The translations under genes were made by a program, and so were the position numbers. The notes below the pieces were generated by a model, which saw only the letters and a program-made list of their open reading frames with translations, did not search any database and was not told the DNA's origin. Below are positions 1 to 8,579 of a DNA stretch of 64,000 bases, piece by piece. Position 1 is the stretch's first letter. Each line of letters starts with the position of its first letter. This stretch comes from an uncultured Kordiimonas sp. (GTDB lineage Bacteria; Pseudomonadota; Alphaproteobacteria; Sphingomonadales; Kordiimonadaceae): positions 1,922,001 through 1,986,000 of the forward strand of contig CANNDZ010000001.1 of assembly GCA_947503575.1 (NCBI GenBank), in the 5' to 3' direction.

Positions 1-321
1 GGCAAAAACGTTTGAGAGATGAACCTCTATCACCGGCGTATCAATAGCTGCGATGGCATCATGCAGCGCAATTGACGTATGCGTATAGGCGGCAGCGTTC
101 AAAATGATGCCCGAGCAGTTTTTACCAGCGTCTTGTAACCAATTGACCAGTTCGCCTTCCACATTGGATTGTCTGAAATCAACGCTCAGTCCATGGCTTT
201 CAGCCTGCTTGGTGGTCAGGGTTTCAATTTCACTTAGTGACATGGTTCCATATGTGTCAGGTTCGCGGGTTCCCAACAAATTCAGGTTTGGGCCGTTTAA
301 CACTGCAATTTTTTTTGCCAT
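1..321 (-). CDS. aroQ: 3-dehydroquinate dehydratase, type II (partial, C-terminus beyond left edge)
   Basis: Type II dehydroquinase of the shikimate pathway (3-dehydroquinate to 3-dehydroshikimate), cytosolic. The first 107 residues are visible on the reverse strand from an ATG at 321. The N-terminal NGPNLNLLGTREP motif carries the lid Arg of the active site, followed by DTYGT with the catalytic Tyr. Next come FRQSNVEGELVNW, then LNAAAYTHTSIALHD with the substrate-binding Asn, and EVHLSN with the catalytic His. The remaining part of the family's usual ~145-150 residues lies outside the window. In many alphaproteobacteria aroQ follows a DsbA-like gene and precedes accB-accC; here thiSG separates it from the DsbA-like gene. 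Confidence 0.95.
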   Translation of the reverse strand, partial: MAKKIAVLNGPNLNLLGTREPDTYGTMSLSEIETLTTKQAESHGLSVDFRQSNVEGELVNWLQDAGKNCSGIILNAAAYTHTSIALHDAIAAIDTPVIEVHLSNVFA

Positions 322-457
322 TGGTAGCGCACCCCTGCGACTGATCTCTTGAAGCCTCTTGTATAATGCCATAATGAAGGCGTGCAAAGCGGGAACCGTA
401 TATTTATACTTTTCAAGTCTGACCCAAATTAGCGTCATCGGCCAAGAGAGACACAGT

Positions 458-664
458 GTGAGCGCTTCGATTATTGTTAACGGTGAAATCAAGTCCATAG
501 AACCGGGTATTACCGTGTGGGGATTTCTGCAGACTCTACAACTGGACCCTAGGAAAGTAGCGGTTGAACGCAACCTTGAGATTGTTCCCAAGTCATTATT
601 TAAAAATGTAAATTTAGTGGACGGTGACAAGCTGGAAATTGTTCATTTTATCGGCGGAGGATAG
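458..664 (+). CDS. thiS: Sulfur carrier protein ThiS
   Basis: Small ubiquitin-like sulfur carrier for thiamine thiazole synthesis. It receives sulfur as a C-terminal thiocarboxylate and delivers it to ThiG. The 68-residue product begins IIVNGEIKS and ends FIGGG, so the obligatory C-terminal Gly-Gly is present. I chose the GTG at 458 because family members begin just before this first beta strand; the reading frame is open further upstream to about 359, but that part resembles no ThiS. It lies 5 bases before thiG. ThiF, ThiO and ThiE are not encoded nearby. No TPP riboswitch core was found in the 130 bases upstream. Confidence 0.9.
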   Translation: MSASIIVNGEIKSIEPGITVWGFLQTLQLDPRKVAVERNLEIVPKSLFKNVNLVDGDKLEIVHFIGGG

Positions 665-669
665 ACGTA

Positions 670-1470
670 GTGAGTGCGTTGGATAGCAATGTAAATCAAT
701 CTGATGATACATGGACACTTGCAGGAAAAACATACCGGTCACGGCTGATTGTAGGTACCGGCAAATATAAGGATTTTGAAGAGACTGCTGCTTCTGTTGA
801 AGCATCTGGCGCCGAAATCGTTACGGTTGCTGTGCGCCGTGTCAATGTGTCGGATCCGAACCAGCCCATGCTGGTTGATTATCTTGACCCAAAAAAAATC
901 ACCTACTTGCCCAATACAGCAGGATGCTTTGACGCATCTTCTGCTGTTCGCACATTGCGCTTGGCTCGAGAAGCCGGTGGTTGGGACTTGGTCAAGCTTG
1001 AAGTTTTAGGGGATCAGAAAACACTCTACCCCAACATGCTGGAAACCTTTGATGCCGCAGAGACCTTAATAAAAGAAGGTTTTAAGGTCATGGTATATTG
1101 CAGCGATGACCCAATTGCGGCCAAAAAACTGGAAGATATGGGGTGCGTCGCGATCATGCCATTGGGGGCGCCCATTGGGTCCGGGCTTGGTATCCAAAAC
1201 CCCGTGCAAATCCGGCTTATGATTGAGCAGGCAGGCGTGCCATTGTTGGTAGACGCAGGCGTGGGAACTGCCTCTGATGCGTCGGTGGCCATGGAGTTGG
1301 GCTGCGATGGTGTTTTGATGAATACCGCTATCGCTGATGCGAAAGACCCTGTACGCATGGCTCGTGCGATGAAACTGGCTGTTGAGAGTGGCCGCCTTGC
1401 CTATCAGGCAGGTCGTATGCCCAAGAAGAAATACGCTGACCCCAGCTCACCCCTTTCTGGGCTTATCTGA
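670..1470 (+). CDS. thiG: Thiazole synthase ThiG
   Basis: Condenses 1-deoxy-D-xylulose 5-phosphate, dehydroglycine and the ThiS thiocarboxylate sulfur into the thiazole of thiamine. The 266-residue product is a TIM barrel. VGTGKYKDF lies near residue 28. [10 protein letters not shown] near residue 106 holds the Lys that forms the imine with the sugar phosphate. [11 protein letters not shown] and [11 protein letters not shown] are the phosphate-binding loops in the C-terminal half. The start is GTG at 670. The TGA stop lies inside a perfect 11-bp inverted repeat shared with the convergent dsbA-like gene. Length is normal for the family. Confidence 0.97.
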   Translation: MSALDSNVNQSDDTWTLAGKTYRSRLIVGTGKYKDFEETAASVEASGAEIVTVAVRRVNVSDPNQPMLVDYLDPKKITYLPNTAGCFDASSAVRTLRLAREAGGWDLVKLEVLGDQKTLYPNMLETFDAAETLIKEGFKVMVYCSDDPIAAKKLEDMGCVAIMPLGAPIGSGLGIQNPVQIRLMIEQAGVPLLVDAGVGTASDASVAMELGCDGVLMNTAIADAKDPVRMARAMKLAVESGRLAYQAGRMPKKKYADPSSPLSGLI

Positions 1471-1490
1471 CAGGCGGTCCCTGTCAGATA
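1464..1490. terminator. Perfect inverted repeat between convergent thiG and dsbA-like gene
   Basis: An 11-bp perfect stem (TATCTGACAGG at 1464-1474, its complement at 1480-1490) with a 5-base loop overlaps the thiG stop codon. No T-tract follows on either strand, so it is either an atypical bidirectional terminator or an mRNA 3'-end stabiliser. The convergent setting favours a 3'-end role. Confidence 0.5.
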
Positions 1491-1511
1491 CTAACAGGCT
1501 AAAGCATACCC

Positions 1512-2294
1512 TTATTCAGCGTTGGCGGACGAGGCTGCTTGTTTTTGGCTTCGGGCTCGATTAACAGCCTGCAACAGGCGACCATACCCTTCTGCGCCTG
1601 TGATGACATCATCACCGATGATGTAACCAGGCGTGCCCTCAAAGCCAATATCTTTGCCGATCGCAAGAGTGTTCTGAACGCTTTTAATCACCAGACGGTC
1701 ATTCATATCCGCTTTTAGCGTAGCTTCATTCAGGCCGATGCGACGTGCGATATCGTACAAACGATCTTCAGTGAGCGCGCCGTCGGCTGTCATGATGGCA
1801 ACATGATAGTCTTCAAACCTGCCTTGTTTCTGGGCTGCAAGGGCTGCACGGGAGGCTAGGTAAGAAACGGCTGTTTCACCAGGCCGGTCAAGAATAGGGA
1901 ATTGACGTGGAATATAGCGGATGTTGCCATCCTCCCGCACAAGTTTCATAACTTCGGGGAAATGACGGCGGCAAAAACCGCAGCGATAATCGAAAAATTC
2001 AACAATTGTTACGTCACCATCAGGATTGCCAATAACCGTTGCATTCGGGTCTTTTTCCAAATAATCCCGATACATTTCGATTTGAGGCCCCATGCGGGCA
2101 AGTGTTTGGCGCCGTTGGAGTTCCCGAAACGCGAGCGCAATAATTTCAGGGTTTTCAATCAGATATTCTTGAACAACGCGCTCAATCTTTTCCCGCTCTT
2201 CAGGGTCCACGGCGCTATCTTGCGCCGTTACAGGAAAAATTATGCTGAAGGTCAGCGCAATAAACGCGGTGATGTGTGGCCCAAAACGTTTCAT
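1512..2294 (-). CDS. DsbA-family thiol:disulfide oxidoreductase, periplasmic
   Basis: A 260-residue exported thioredoxin-fold protein. A signal peptide (KR, then a hydrophobic core, cleavage likely after VTAQ near residue 25) precedes a helical N-terminal region (about 30-85) and a DsbA/Com1-like domain with the redox motif CGFC at residues 105-108 in FFDYRCGFCRRHFPEV. A conserved EGTPGYIIGD with the cis-Pro follows near residue 220. It probably forms or isomerises disulfides in periplasmic proteins. The gene starts 5 bases after the stop of the M48 protease gene, so the two are very likely cotranscribed. The assignment to DsbA rather than DsbC or DsbG subtype is uncertain. Confidence 0.9.
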   Translation of the reverse strand: MKRFGPHITAFIALTFSIIFPVTAQDSAVDPEEREKIERVVQEYLIENPEIIALAFRELQRRQTLARMGPQIEMYRDYLEKDPNATVIGNPDGDVTIVEFFDYRCGFCRRHFPEVMKLVREDGNIRYIPRQFPILDRPGETAVSYLASRAALAAQKQGRFEDYHVAIMTADGALTEDRLYDIARRIGLNEATLKADMNDRLVIKSVQNTLAIGKDIGFEGTPGYIIGDDVITGAEGYGRLLQAVNRARSQKQAASSANAE

Positions 2295-2299
2295 TTTTT

Positions 2300-3697
2300 C
2301 TACTCGTTACTATTTGTCGCTGAGGTTGTTCCAATTCGCAGGCGTCTGCGGCCTCGGCGCGGGTTATCGCGCGCGGCGGCTTCTGCTGCAATCATAATAT
2401 CCTGCGCCCTAAGCCAATCAGGGGTGCCAGTGTCAAAGCCATCCATGGCGCGCCGCGCATGCACCAGTGCTTGTGACGCTGCACCGGCTGAATAAAAGCG
2501 CTCGGCTGTTGCGAGGCTCGCTTCCGGTTGCAGTTCAAGCCAACTGTATGCCTTGGCCAGATTAAACCAAGCAAAAGTATTTTGTCTGTCTTGCCGTGTT
2601 GCGGCTTTCAGGATCGGGATTGCGAGTTGCATCTTTTCCGGATCTTCATAGGAAACAAGTGCTTGCCCGAGCGCGGTTGCAATAAGTGGCTCCCGGGGAG
2701 CCAGTTCCAGAGCCTTTTCAAGAATAGGCACACTTTCGTCAATACGCCCATTTTCAAAAAGAATTTGCCCTTTGATTTCGTAGAAATAAGGGTTGTTAGG
2801 TTCAACCGCAATGAGGGCATCCGCCTCCGCTAGCGCGAGGTCCCATTCCAACGCCTTATGATATGCATATACACGTGCGTAGCGTGCAGCGACGCTGGTA
2901 TCTCCGGGTGGGTATCTGCGCAGTGTTTGGCGCGGCGGATCAAGATACCCCCTCAGCTTGGCCTGCAGTCGAAGAAAGCGTTCATTAATGAATTCGTTTG
3001 GTGGGGTGTTGATGTGAATAGCGTCCGCCGTCTCTTGCTGCAGGTTCAGAATGCGTGTTCTGTTCAGCGGGTGACTACGCACGTATGGATCCTGGCGGAC
3101 CTGCGCCAAAATTTCCTGATCGCGTAACTTGTCGAAAAAGCGGATCATGCCGGAAGCGGATACGCCGACTTCGTCGAGATACCGTGCACCAGCAAGGTCA
3201 GCTTCTGCTTCTTCACCGCGAGTGTAGGCCAGAAATTGCCTTTGGGCGACGGTTTGACCCGCAGACAGAATACCCATACCTGCTTCGCCGCCACCAAGTG
3301 CAATAGCCGCAGCCCCAAGCACTAGTGATAAAATGCTGAAGGTCCCGGCTTGAACAGCGGCATCACCGCGGCGTACCCTGTGACCGCAAGAGATATGGCA
3401 GGTTTCATGAGCCAAAACCCCCATGAATTCATCAACATCATCAGCCGCCATTATCAGCCCTGAATGGAAAAAGATGTTCTGGCCACCGGTGACAAAAGCA
3501 TTAATGGATTTTTCATTCAGCAGATAGATGCGAACGGACTGCGGTGTCAGGCCTGCTGCCTCGAAAACGGGATAGGATACTTCACGAAAGAAGGCCTCTG
3601 TTTCCGCGTCCCTTAACAGCGATTGAGCCGATCCCTGAAAGGTGATCAAGGCACTTGCTGCTAAAGTTGCAATTATCTTTACAATAAAGTTGATCAA
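2300..3697 (-). CDS. M48-family zinc metalloprotease with TPR repeats (BepA-like)
   Basis: Exported zinc protease, probably for periplasmic or outer-membrane protein quality control. It has a signal peptide (cleavage near AQS, residue 26), then the peptidase M48 domain with the HExxH helix at residues 97-101 and a downstream zinc Glu in GEEAEADLAGARYL. The C-terminal half holds TPR-type repeats (PNNPYFYEIKGQILFENG; PREPLIATALGQAL). In the zinc helix the usual small residues are Cys: AHETCHISCGH (Cys100, Cys104). I chose the TTG at 3697 because GGAGC sits 7 bases before it; a TTG at 3709 is also in frame and would add four residues. It is followed at once by the DsbA-like gene. Confidence 0.9.
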   Translation of the reverse strand: MINFIVKIIATLAASALITFQGSAQSLLRDAETEAFFREVSYPVFEAAGLTPQSVRIYLLNEKSINAFVTGGQNIFFHSGLIMAADDVDEFMGVLAHETCHISCGHRVRRGDAAVQAGTFSILSLVLGAAAIALGGGEAGMGILSAGQTVAQRQFLAYTRGEEAEADLAGARYLDEVGVSASGMIRFFDKLRDQEILAQVRQDPYVRSHPLNRTRILNLQQETADAIHINTPPNEFINERFLRLQAKLRGYLDPPRQTLRRYPPGDTSVAARYARVYAYHKALEWDLALAEADALIAVEPNNPYFYEIKGQILFENGRIDESVPILEKALELAPREPLIATALGQALVSYEDPEKMQLAIPILKAATRQDRQNTFAWFNLAKAYSWLELQPEASLATAERFYSAGAASQALVHARRAMDGFDTGTPDWLRAQDIMIAAEAAARDNPRRGRRRLRIGTTSATNSNE

Positions 3698-3844
3698 ATC
3701 AAGCTCCAAACTGTTGGCACGCTATGCGCGTCGGCCTGAACCGTCAATGAATATCGCTTAACAAGGGTGTGATTGAAATACGGTTATTGTATGATGTGGG
3801 CCATCTTTTAGGCTGACAAATTAGTTGGGACAGGGGGGGCAAAG

Positions 3845-3870
3845 AAAAAGCGGCAGAAAATCTGCCGCCT
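3845..3870 (-). terminator. Rho-independent terminator of rne
   Basis: An 8-bp stem (3850-3857 with 3861-3868) and 3-base loop, followed on the minus strand by TTTTTCTTTG, about 30 bases past the rne stop. The plus side also has a T-rich flank (TTCTTTTTTT), so it could work in both directions, but no plus-strand gene ends here. Confidence 0.8.
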
Positions 3871-3896
3871 TATTCTTTTTTTGATCATAAATCAAT

Positions 3897-6725
3897 TTAG
3901 CCAAAAGTACGTTGCCACCAGCCTTGTCGCTTTGGCTGATTGTCATCAGTAGGCGTATCTGGCTTGGGCGCCGAAGGTCGTGCTGCATCAGGTTTTGTAT
4001 CCTTACTGTCAGCGGCTTCGGCCTTTGCTGGTTTGCGGCGAGATCGCGCCGGTTTCTTTTCAGCCTCCGATTCTGCTGCCTTGGAATCGGCAGGTCCAGC
4101 ATCGAATTTTTCTGCCGACTCCGGCTTTTTGCGTCGAGTTCTTGGCTTTTTCGTTGAGGCTTCAGCAGCTTCTGAACTTGCTTGATCTGCCACTGTTTCT
4201 TCAGCCTTTTTGCGTCTTCGGCGCGGTTTAGCGGCCTTTTCTTCATCTTCATTCGATGGCTGCGTCGTCGTATCAGGTGAACTATCTGCAGCATCTTGAG
4301 TATCATCAGCTTTCCGTCTGCGCGACCGGCGCGGTTTGGCGCTCTCGGATGCTGATGTTGCCTCTTCAGTCGCCTGCTCAGGCGCATCTGATGTGCTGGC
4401 ACGCCGCCGCCGACGTCTTGGCTTTTCCTCGGTTGCCTCATCTGCAGAGGTAACAACCTCTGAAGCTTTATCCGAAGCGCCTTCATCTGGTGAATCGCTT
4501 GAAGTCGCTACGTCATCGCTCGGGGTGTTGCGCTCGTTGCGTTTGCGGCCTCCGCGACTGCCACGGCGGCGGCGAGGTTTGCGCTCTTCGTCACCACTGT
4601 CATCGCGGCTTTCTGAGGTTTCATCAGCAGCATTATTTTCATTGGCTGCGGTAGACTGCTCGTTTTGTACAGATTGCTCAGACTGATCAGCACCACCACG
4701 ACGCCTACGCCGACGCCTGCGACGTTTGCGCGGCTGGCGTTCGCCATCTTCGTCGGCTTGGGCCGTGGTCTCGATTGGGCTACTTGTCGGCATATCCGAA
4801 GCGTCGGTGTCCGGCTTAACAGTTTGGCTCTTGTCAGCGCTCACTGCTTCAGTTGCGGCTTCCCGGGTGACCTCAATATCCGATGGCCCCATGGAGGATT
4901 GTGAGAGAACCTCGATTTCAAAGTCATACTGTGTTTCAAAGCCTGCCAATATCTGGCGCTTTTTGTTCAGCAAATACACCGCGACATCAGGGCATACCGC
5001 GATACGCACAAGAGAGCTTCTGCCGCGAATGCCTTCTTCTTCCAAAAGCCGGAGCGCCATAAGCGCTGCTGACTCAGTGGAGCGAACAATGCCTGAACCG
5101 GCACAGGCGGTACAGGTTTCCATCGAAACTTCCAGCAGGTTTGACCTTAGTCGCTGGCGTGACATTTCCATCAAGCCAAAGCTAGAAATCCGCCCAACTT
5201 GAATGCGCGCACGATCTGATTTTAGAACGTCTTTCATGCGACGCTCGACCGACCGGTTGTTTGAGCGCTCTTCCATGTCGATGAAATCAATAACGACAAG
5301 CCCGGCCATGTCCCTGAGGCGGAGTTGCCGTGCGACTTCCTCGGCGGCTTCAAGGTTTGTTTTGAGCGCAGTTTCTTCAATGTTGTGCTCTTTGGTTGAC
5401 CGACCAGAGTTAACATCAATAGAAATCAAGGCTTCTGTTGGGTTGATGACAATGTAACCGCCAGATTTGAGCTGCACCACGGGCTGGTACATTGCCTCTA
5501 GGTGGCTTTCTACCTGATACCGATGAAACAGGGGTATCGGGTCTTGGTAATGTTGTACTTTTTTAGCATGGCTCGGCATCAGCAACTTCATGAAGTCTTT
5601 TGCTGCCCGGTAACCCGCTTCGCCTTCAACCTGAATTTCGTCAATATCTCGAGTATACAGGTCGCGAATGGTTCGTTTGATCAGGTTGCCTTCTTCATAA
5701 ATGAGGGCAGGGGCCACAGACTGTAGAGTAAGATCGCGGATACCGCTCCAAAGGCGGGATAGATAGTCGTAATCCCGTTTGATCTCTGTTTTGGTGCGCT
5801 CCATGCCTGCTGTCCGAACAATCAGGCCCATTTCATCAGGCACTTCCAGTGATGAGATGATTTTCTTCAGGCTACGGCGATCAGAGGCATTGGAAATTTT
5901 GCGGCTGATTCCGCCAGAGTGGGTACTGTTTGGCATGAGCACACAATAACGACCAGCAAGCGACATATAGGTGGTAAGGGCCGCGCCTTTGTTGCCGCGT
6001 TCTTCCTTGACAACCTGAACCAGCAGCACTTGCCTGCGTTTGATAACTTCCTGAATACTGTATTTGCGTTTTAGCGCTTTAAGAGCCTGCCGTCTTGCTG
6101 CTGCTTCTGCGATTTCGGCGTCCTTTTCAGCCTCGTCGCTTTCTTTGCCGTCGGCATCGTCATCTGCGTCTGCGTCTGCGTCTCCCGCATCTGGATCAAC
6201 TATATCACCTTCGTCAGTCGTATCACCGTCTTTAGCTTCGACAGCGGGCATTTGATCATCAGGCGCACTTGCTTCATCTTCATCAGCGGAAGTCTCTGCA
6301 GCGGCTTCTTCATTAGCGCCTTCTGCCTCGGGTTGGTCTTGTTTGGGGCGACGGCGCCTGCGGGATTTTTGTTTCTTTTCTGCTTCTTCCGCTTCTTTTT
6401 CGATTTTTGCGTCCAGCTCTTGGGCGCGTTCCATCGCGGCTTTGGTCTCCGCCTCAATCAGGGCCTGACGGTCTTCAATAGGGATCTGATAATAATCAGG
6501 GTGAATTTCGCTGAAAGCCAGAAACCCGTGACGGTTACCGCCGTATTCAACGAAAGCGGCCTGAAGCGAAGGCTCAACGCGCGTTACCCGCGCGAGATAT
6601 ATATTTCCTTTAAGAGGTCGTTTTGAGGCAGATTCATAGTCAAATTCTTCTACGCGGCTACCCTTAACAACGGTGACCCGCGTTTCCTCTGGATGACGCG
6701 CATCAATAAGCATTCTAGTAGACAT
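3897..6725 (-). CDS. rne: Ribonuclease E
   Basis: Essential endoribonuclease and degradosome scaffold, 942 residues. The S1 domain begins at GNIYLARVTRVEPSLQAAFV (about residue 40). It is interrupted by an insert of roughly 150 residues, very acidic and Ala/Asp-rich with a basic KSRRRRRPK patch, before it resumes at QEVIKRRQVLLVQV. The catalytic DNase I-like domain holds the metal Asp residues in SIDVNSGRS and VVIDFIDMEE; the zinc-link Cys pair is CTAC. The C-terminal ~330 residues are disordered, with acidic stretches alternating with Arg runs (one has nine Arg), and end RQGWWQRTFG. A C-terminal GWW motif binds PNPase in Caulobacter. It has a long leader upstream and a clear terminator. Confidence 0.97.
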   Translation of the reverse strand: MSTRMLIDARHPEETRVTVVKGSRVEEFDYESASKRPLKGNIYLARVTRVEPSLQAAFVEYGGNRHGFLAFSEIHPDYYQIPIEDRQALIEAETKAAMERAQELDAKIEKEAEEAEKKQKSRRRRRPKQDQPEAEGANEEAAAETSADEDEASAPDDQMPAVEAKDGDTTDEGDIVDPDAGDADADADDDADGKESDEAEKDAEIAEAAARRQALKALKRKYSIQEVIKRRQVLLVQVVKEERGNKGAALTTYMSLAGRYCVLMPNSTHSGGISRKISNASDRRSLKKIISSLEVPDEMGLIVRTAGMERTKTEIKRDYDYLSRLWSGIRDLTLQSVAPALIYEEGNLIKRTIRDLYTRDIDEIQVEGEAGYRAAKDFMKLLMPSHAKKVQHYQDPIPLFHRYQVESHLEAMYQPVVQLKSGGYIVINPTEALISIDVNSGRSTKEHNIEETALKTNLEAAEEVARQLRLRDMAGLVVIDFIDMEERSNNRSVERRMKDVLKSDRARIQVGRISSFGLMEMSRQRLRSNLLEVSMETCTACAGSGIVRSTESAALMALRLLEEEGIRGRSSLVRIAVCPDVAVYLLNKKRQILAGFETQYDFEIEVLSQSSMGPSDIEVTREAATEAVSADKSQTVKPDTDASDMPTSSPIETTAQADEDGERQPRKRRRRRRRRRGGADQSEQSVQNEQSTAANENNAADETSESRDDSGDEERKPRRRRGSRGGRKRNERNTPSDDVATSSDSPDEGASDKASEVVTSADEATEEKPRRRRRRASTSDAPEQATEEATSASESAKPRRSRRRKADDTQDAADSSPDTTTQPSNEDEEKAAKPRRRRKKAEETVADQASSEAAEASTKKPRTRRKKPESAEKFDAGPADSKAAESEAEKKPARSRRKPAKAEAADSKDTKPDAARPSAPKPDTPTDDNQPKRQGWWQRTFG

Positions 6726-7273
6726 AAAAAGTTACTCCAATCGGCAAGCCGCGCGTGCTCATTCCTTTTTGCAAAGGGGGCGCTGGCTTTTGCCGTTATT
6801 TTAAATGATGTGTCTGAAGTGGAGTGGATCAGAACAAAATGCCGATGAAACACAGAAAATATGCCACGCGACTCATAGGAAAAGCGTGTCAAAAGTGCCA
6901 TCAATAAAACGCAAAGCCTGTTGGCCATTGCCTGTTCGTATCCTTTTTTGGCTTTCCGGAACGGCGCGACAATGTAGCTGTCGCAGGCCATCTAAGGCCG
7001 GAAAACCGCGATCCGCCGCGATTAATGCGGCAGCTCGGTAAACTCGCAATTGGGAAGATAATGAACTATCAACCCGATTACAAACGAATAATTTTGGCCT
7101 GTTGGCGTAGGCGTTGCTGGCGAAGTTAACGGCATGGCTTGCATCAAAAATGAAATAAAATAACAGTTTTTCTTGAGAAGGGTTCATCCTGCATTTAGTA
7201 TTTTTGTGCACTATAAAAGGTAATGTGCATTCCGAGACCTTATTAACGGCATGGATGGTGTGAAGATTTTTTG
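6726..7273. promoter_or_regulatory. Divergent rne/amidase intergenic region with structured rne leader
   Basis: 548 bases without a convincing gene. On the rne side there is potential RNA structure at 6953-7004: an outer 7-bp stem (6953-6959 with 6998-7004) encloses a 6-bp hairpin (6966-6971 with 6979-6984) and a GGCC/GGCC hairpin (6986-6989 with 6996-6999) that competes for two outer bases. Long structured leaders of rne mediate autoregulation in enterics; the same role here is inference. On the amidase side a TATAAA lies at 7212-7217 inside a TGCAC/GTGCA inverted repeat. I could not pair it with a good -35. Confidence 0.5.
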
Positions 7274-8491
7274 ATGTTGCAAAAATCGTTTCTTGTCAGG
7301 GTCTTCCTTTTTGTCAGTCTCATTTTGGGCTGCTTGTGGCTTGTGAGTTTTGGTCAGAGGGCTTCGGCAGTCGATGTTGCTGGTGTTCGGTTTGGCCAAA
7401 ATGGTGAGACGACCCGCTTTGTTGTAGAGCTGTCTGGCGATACTAAGCCTAGCATATTCATGTTGGCGGACCCGTATCGCATCGTGATTGATCTACCGGA
7501 CGTTGCCTGGAAAGGTGGCGAAAGCATCAAGTCACAGGGTCTTGTTGAGGGTTACCGCCATGGCTTATTTACTGATGGCGTCTATCGAATTGTTTTGGAC
7601 CTTAAGCAGCCAGCAGTGGTGTCAAACGCCTTTACGCTTCCGCCTACCAATCAGAAAAATCGCAGATATGTTGTCGATATAAAACCCTCCAGCCGTTCTG
7701 ATTTCATGGCGGCGGTAGCCTCGTCGAAAAGCCAAAGATCACAGTATGCTGCGGCGGTTCAAAGCACGCCCGCAGTATCAAATACCCGCCGACGGGACGG
7801 CAAGCACGTTATTGTGCTGGACCCAGGGCATGGGGGTATTGATCCAGGCAATCTGGGGGGTATTGGTGTTTATGAGAAGGTGATTACTCTAAAACTTGCT
7901 CGAGCCATAAGGGACGAGTTGAATCGGACCGGGCGATATGAAGTTCATCTTACCCGTGACCGGGACATTTTTCACAAGGTACGTGAACGCTTTCAGATTG
8001 CGCGCCGGTACAATGCTGATTTGTTCATTAGTATTCACGCAGATTCAATAAAAAACCCGCGTATACGTGGCGGAAGCGTTTACAATTTGTCAGAGAGAGC
8101 CTCTGATAAGGAGGCGGCACGGTTAGCCGCTCGAGAGAATAAATCTGATTTGATTGCGGGTGTAAACCTTGATGTTGTGGAAGACGAAGTATCAGGTATT
8201 CTGATCGAATTGGCCCAACGCGAAACGATGAATTACTCTGCGCAATTTGCCGAAATACTGGTGCAAGAAATGCGGCGCGATGTGCCTATGCTTGATCGGG
8301 CGCATCGCTATGCAAATTTAGGTGTACTCAAGGCACCTGACGTACCGTCTGTTTTAATGGAAGCCGGGTATTTGACGAACCGCGCCAATGCCAAGTTTTT
8401 AAACAGCAAGCGCGGCCAAAAATTAATAGCTGAATCAGCCCGCCGCGCAATCGACAAATACTTCTCAACAGTGGTTATTCAAAGTCGCTGA
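7274..8491 (+). CDS. N-acetylmuramoyl-L-alanine amidase (AmiC-like)
   Basis: Periplasmic zinc amidase that cuts the MurNAc-L-Ala bond to split peptidoglycan at division. A hydrophobic signal segment (FLFVSLILGCLWLVSF) precedes an AMIN domain (about residues 35-130, TRFVVELSGDTKPSIF and RIVIDLPDV) that targets it to the septum. The Amidase_3 domain starts near residue 178 with VIVLDPGHGGIDPG (zinc His), then EKVITLKLA (zinc Glu), SIHADS (zinc His) and GILIELAQRE. ATG at 7274 is preferred over the adjoining TTG at 7271. It heads an operon-like series with mrcA, prfB and the ClpP-like gene. Confidence 0.93.
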   Translation: MLQKSFLVRVFLFVSLILGCLWLVSFGQRASAVDVAGVRFGQNGETTRFVVELSGDTKPSIFMLADPYRIVIDLPDVAWKGGESIKSQGLVEGYRHGLFTDGVYRIVLDLKQPAVVSNAFTLPPTNQKNRRYVVDIKPSSRSDFMAAVASSKSQRSQYAAAVQSTPAVSNTRRRDGKHVIVLDPGHGGIDPGNLGGIGVYEKVITLKLARAIRDELNRTGRYEVHLTRDRDIFHKVRERFQIARRYNADLFISIHADSIKNPRIRGGSVYNLSERASDKEAARLAARENKSDLIAGVNLDVVEDEVSGILIELAQRETMNYSAQFAEILVQEMRRDVPMLDRAHRYANLGVLKAPDVPSVLMEAGYLTNRANAKFLNSKRGQKLIAESARRAIDKYFSTVVIQSR

Positions 8492-8579
8492 TTGCCTTAT
8501 CCACGTCACAATTGATTGCCAATGAAAAAGCGTGCATTACTGCGCGTAAAGTTAATTGTAAAAGACATTCGTAGTAGTT

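Noticed and set aside
322-457. Possible TPP riboswitch before thiS
   Set aside because: The gap lacks the CTGAGA and ACCTGATCTGGATAATGCCAG-like core segments. A TATAAT at 362-367 has no -35 at proper distance.
1902-2495. 197-codon open frame opposite the dsbA-like and M48 genes
   Set aside because: It lies wholly antisense to two well-supported genes, has no family features and an odd residue mix.
4336-5202. Ser/Arg-rich open frames antisense to rne
   Set aside because: They mirror the repetitive Arg/Glu codons of the RNase E tail and have no independent support.
7201-7230. TGCAC/GTGCA inverted repeat around TATAAA before the amidase gene
   Set aside because: The arms are only 5 bp, the repeat matches no regulator I know, and no -35 fits, so it was not listed as an operator.
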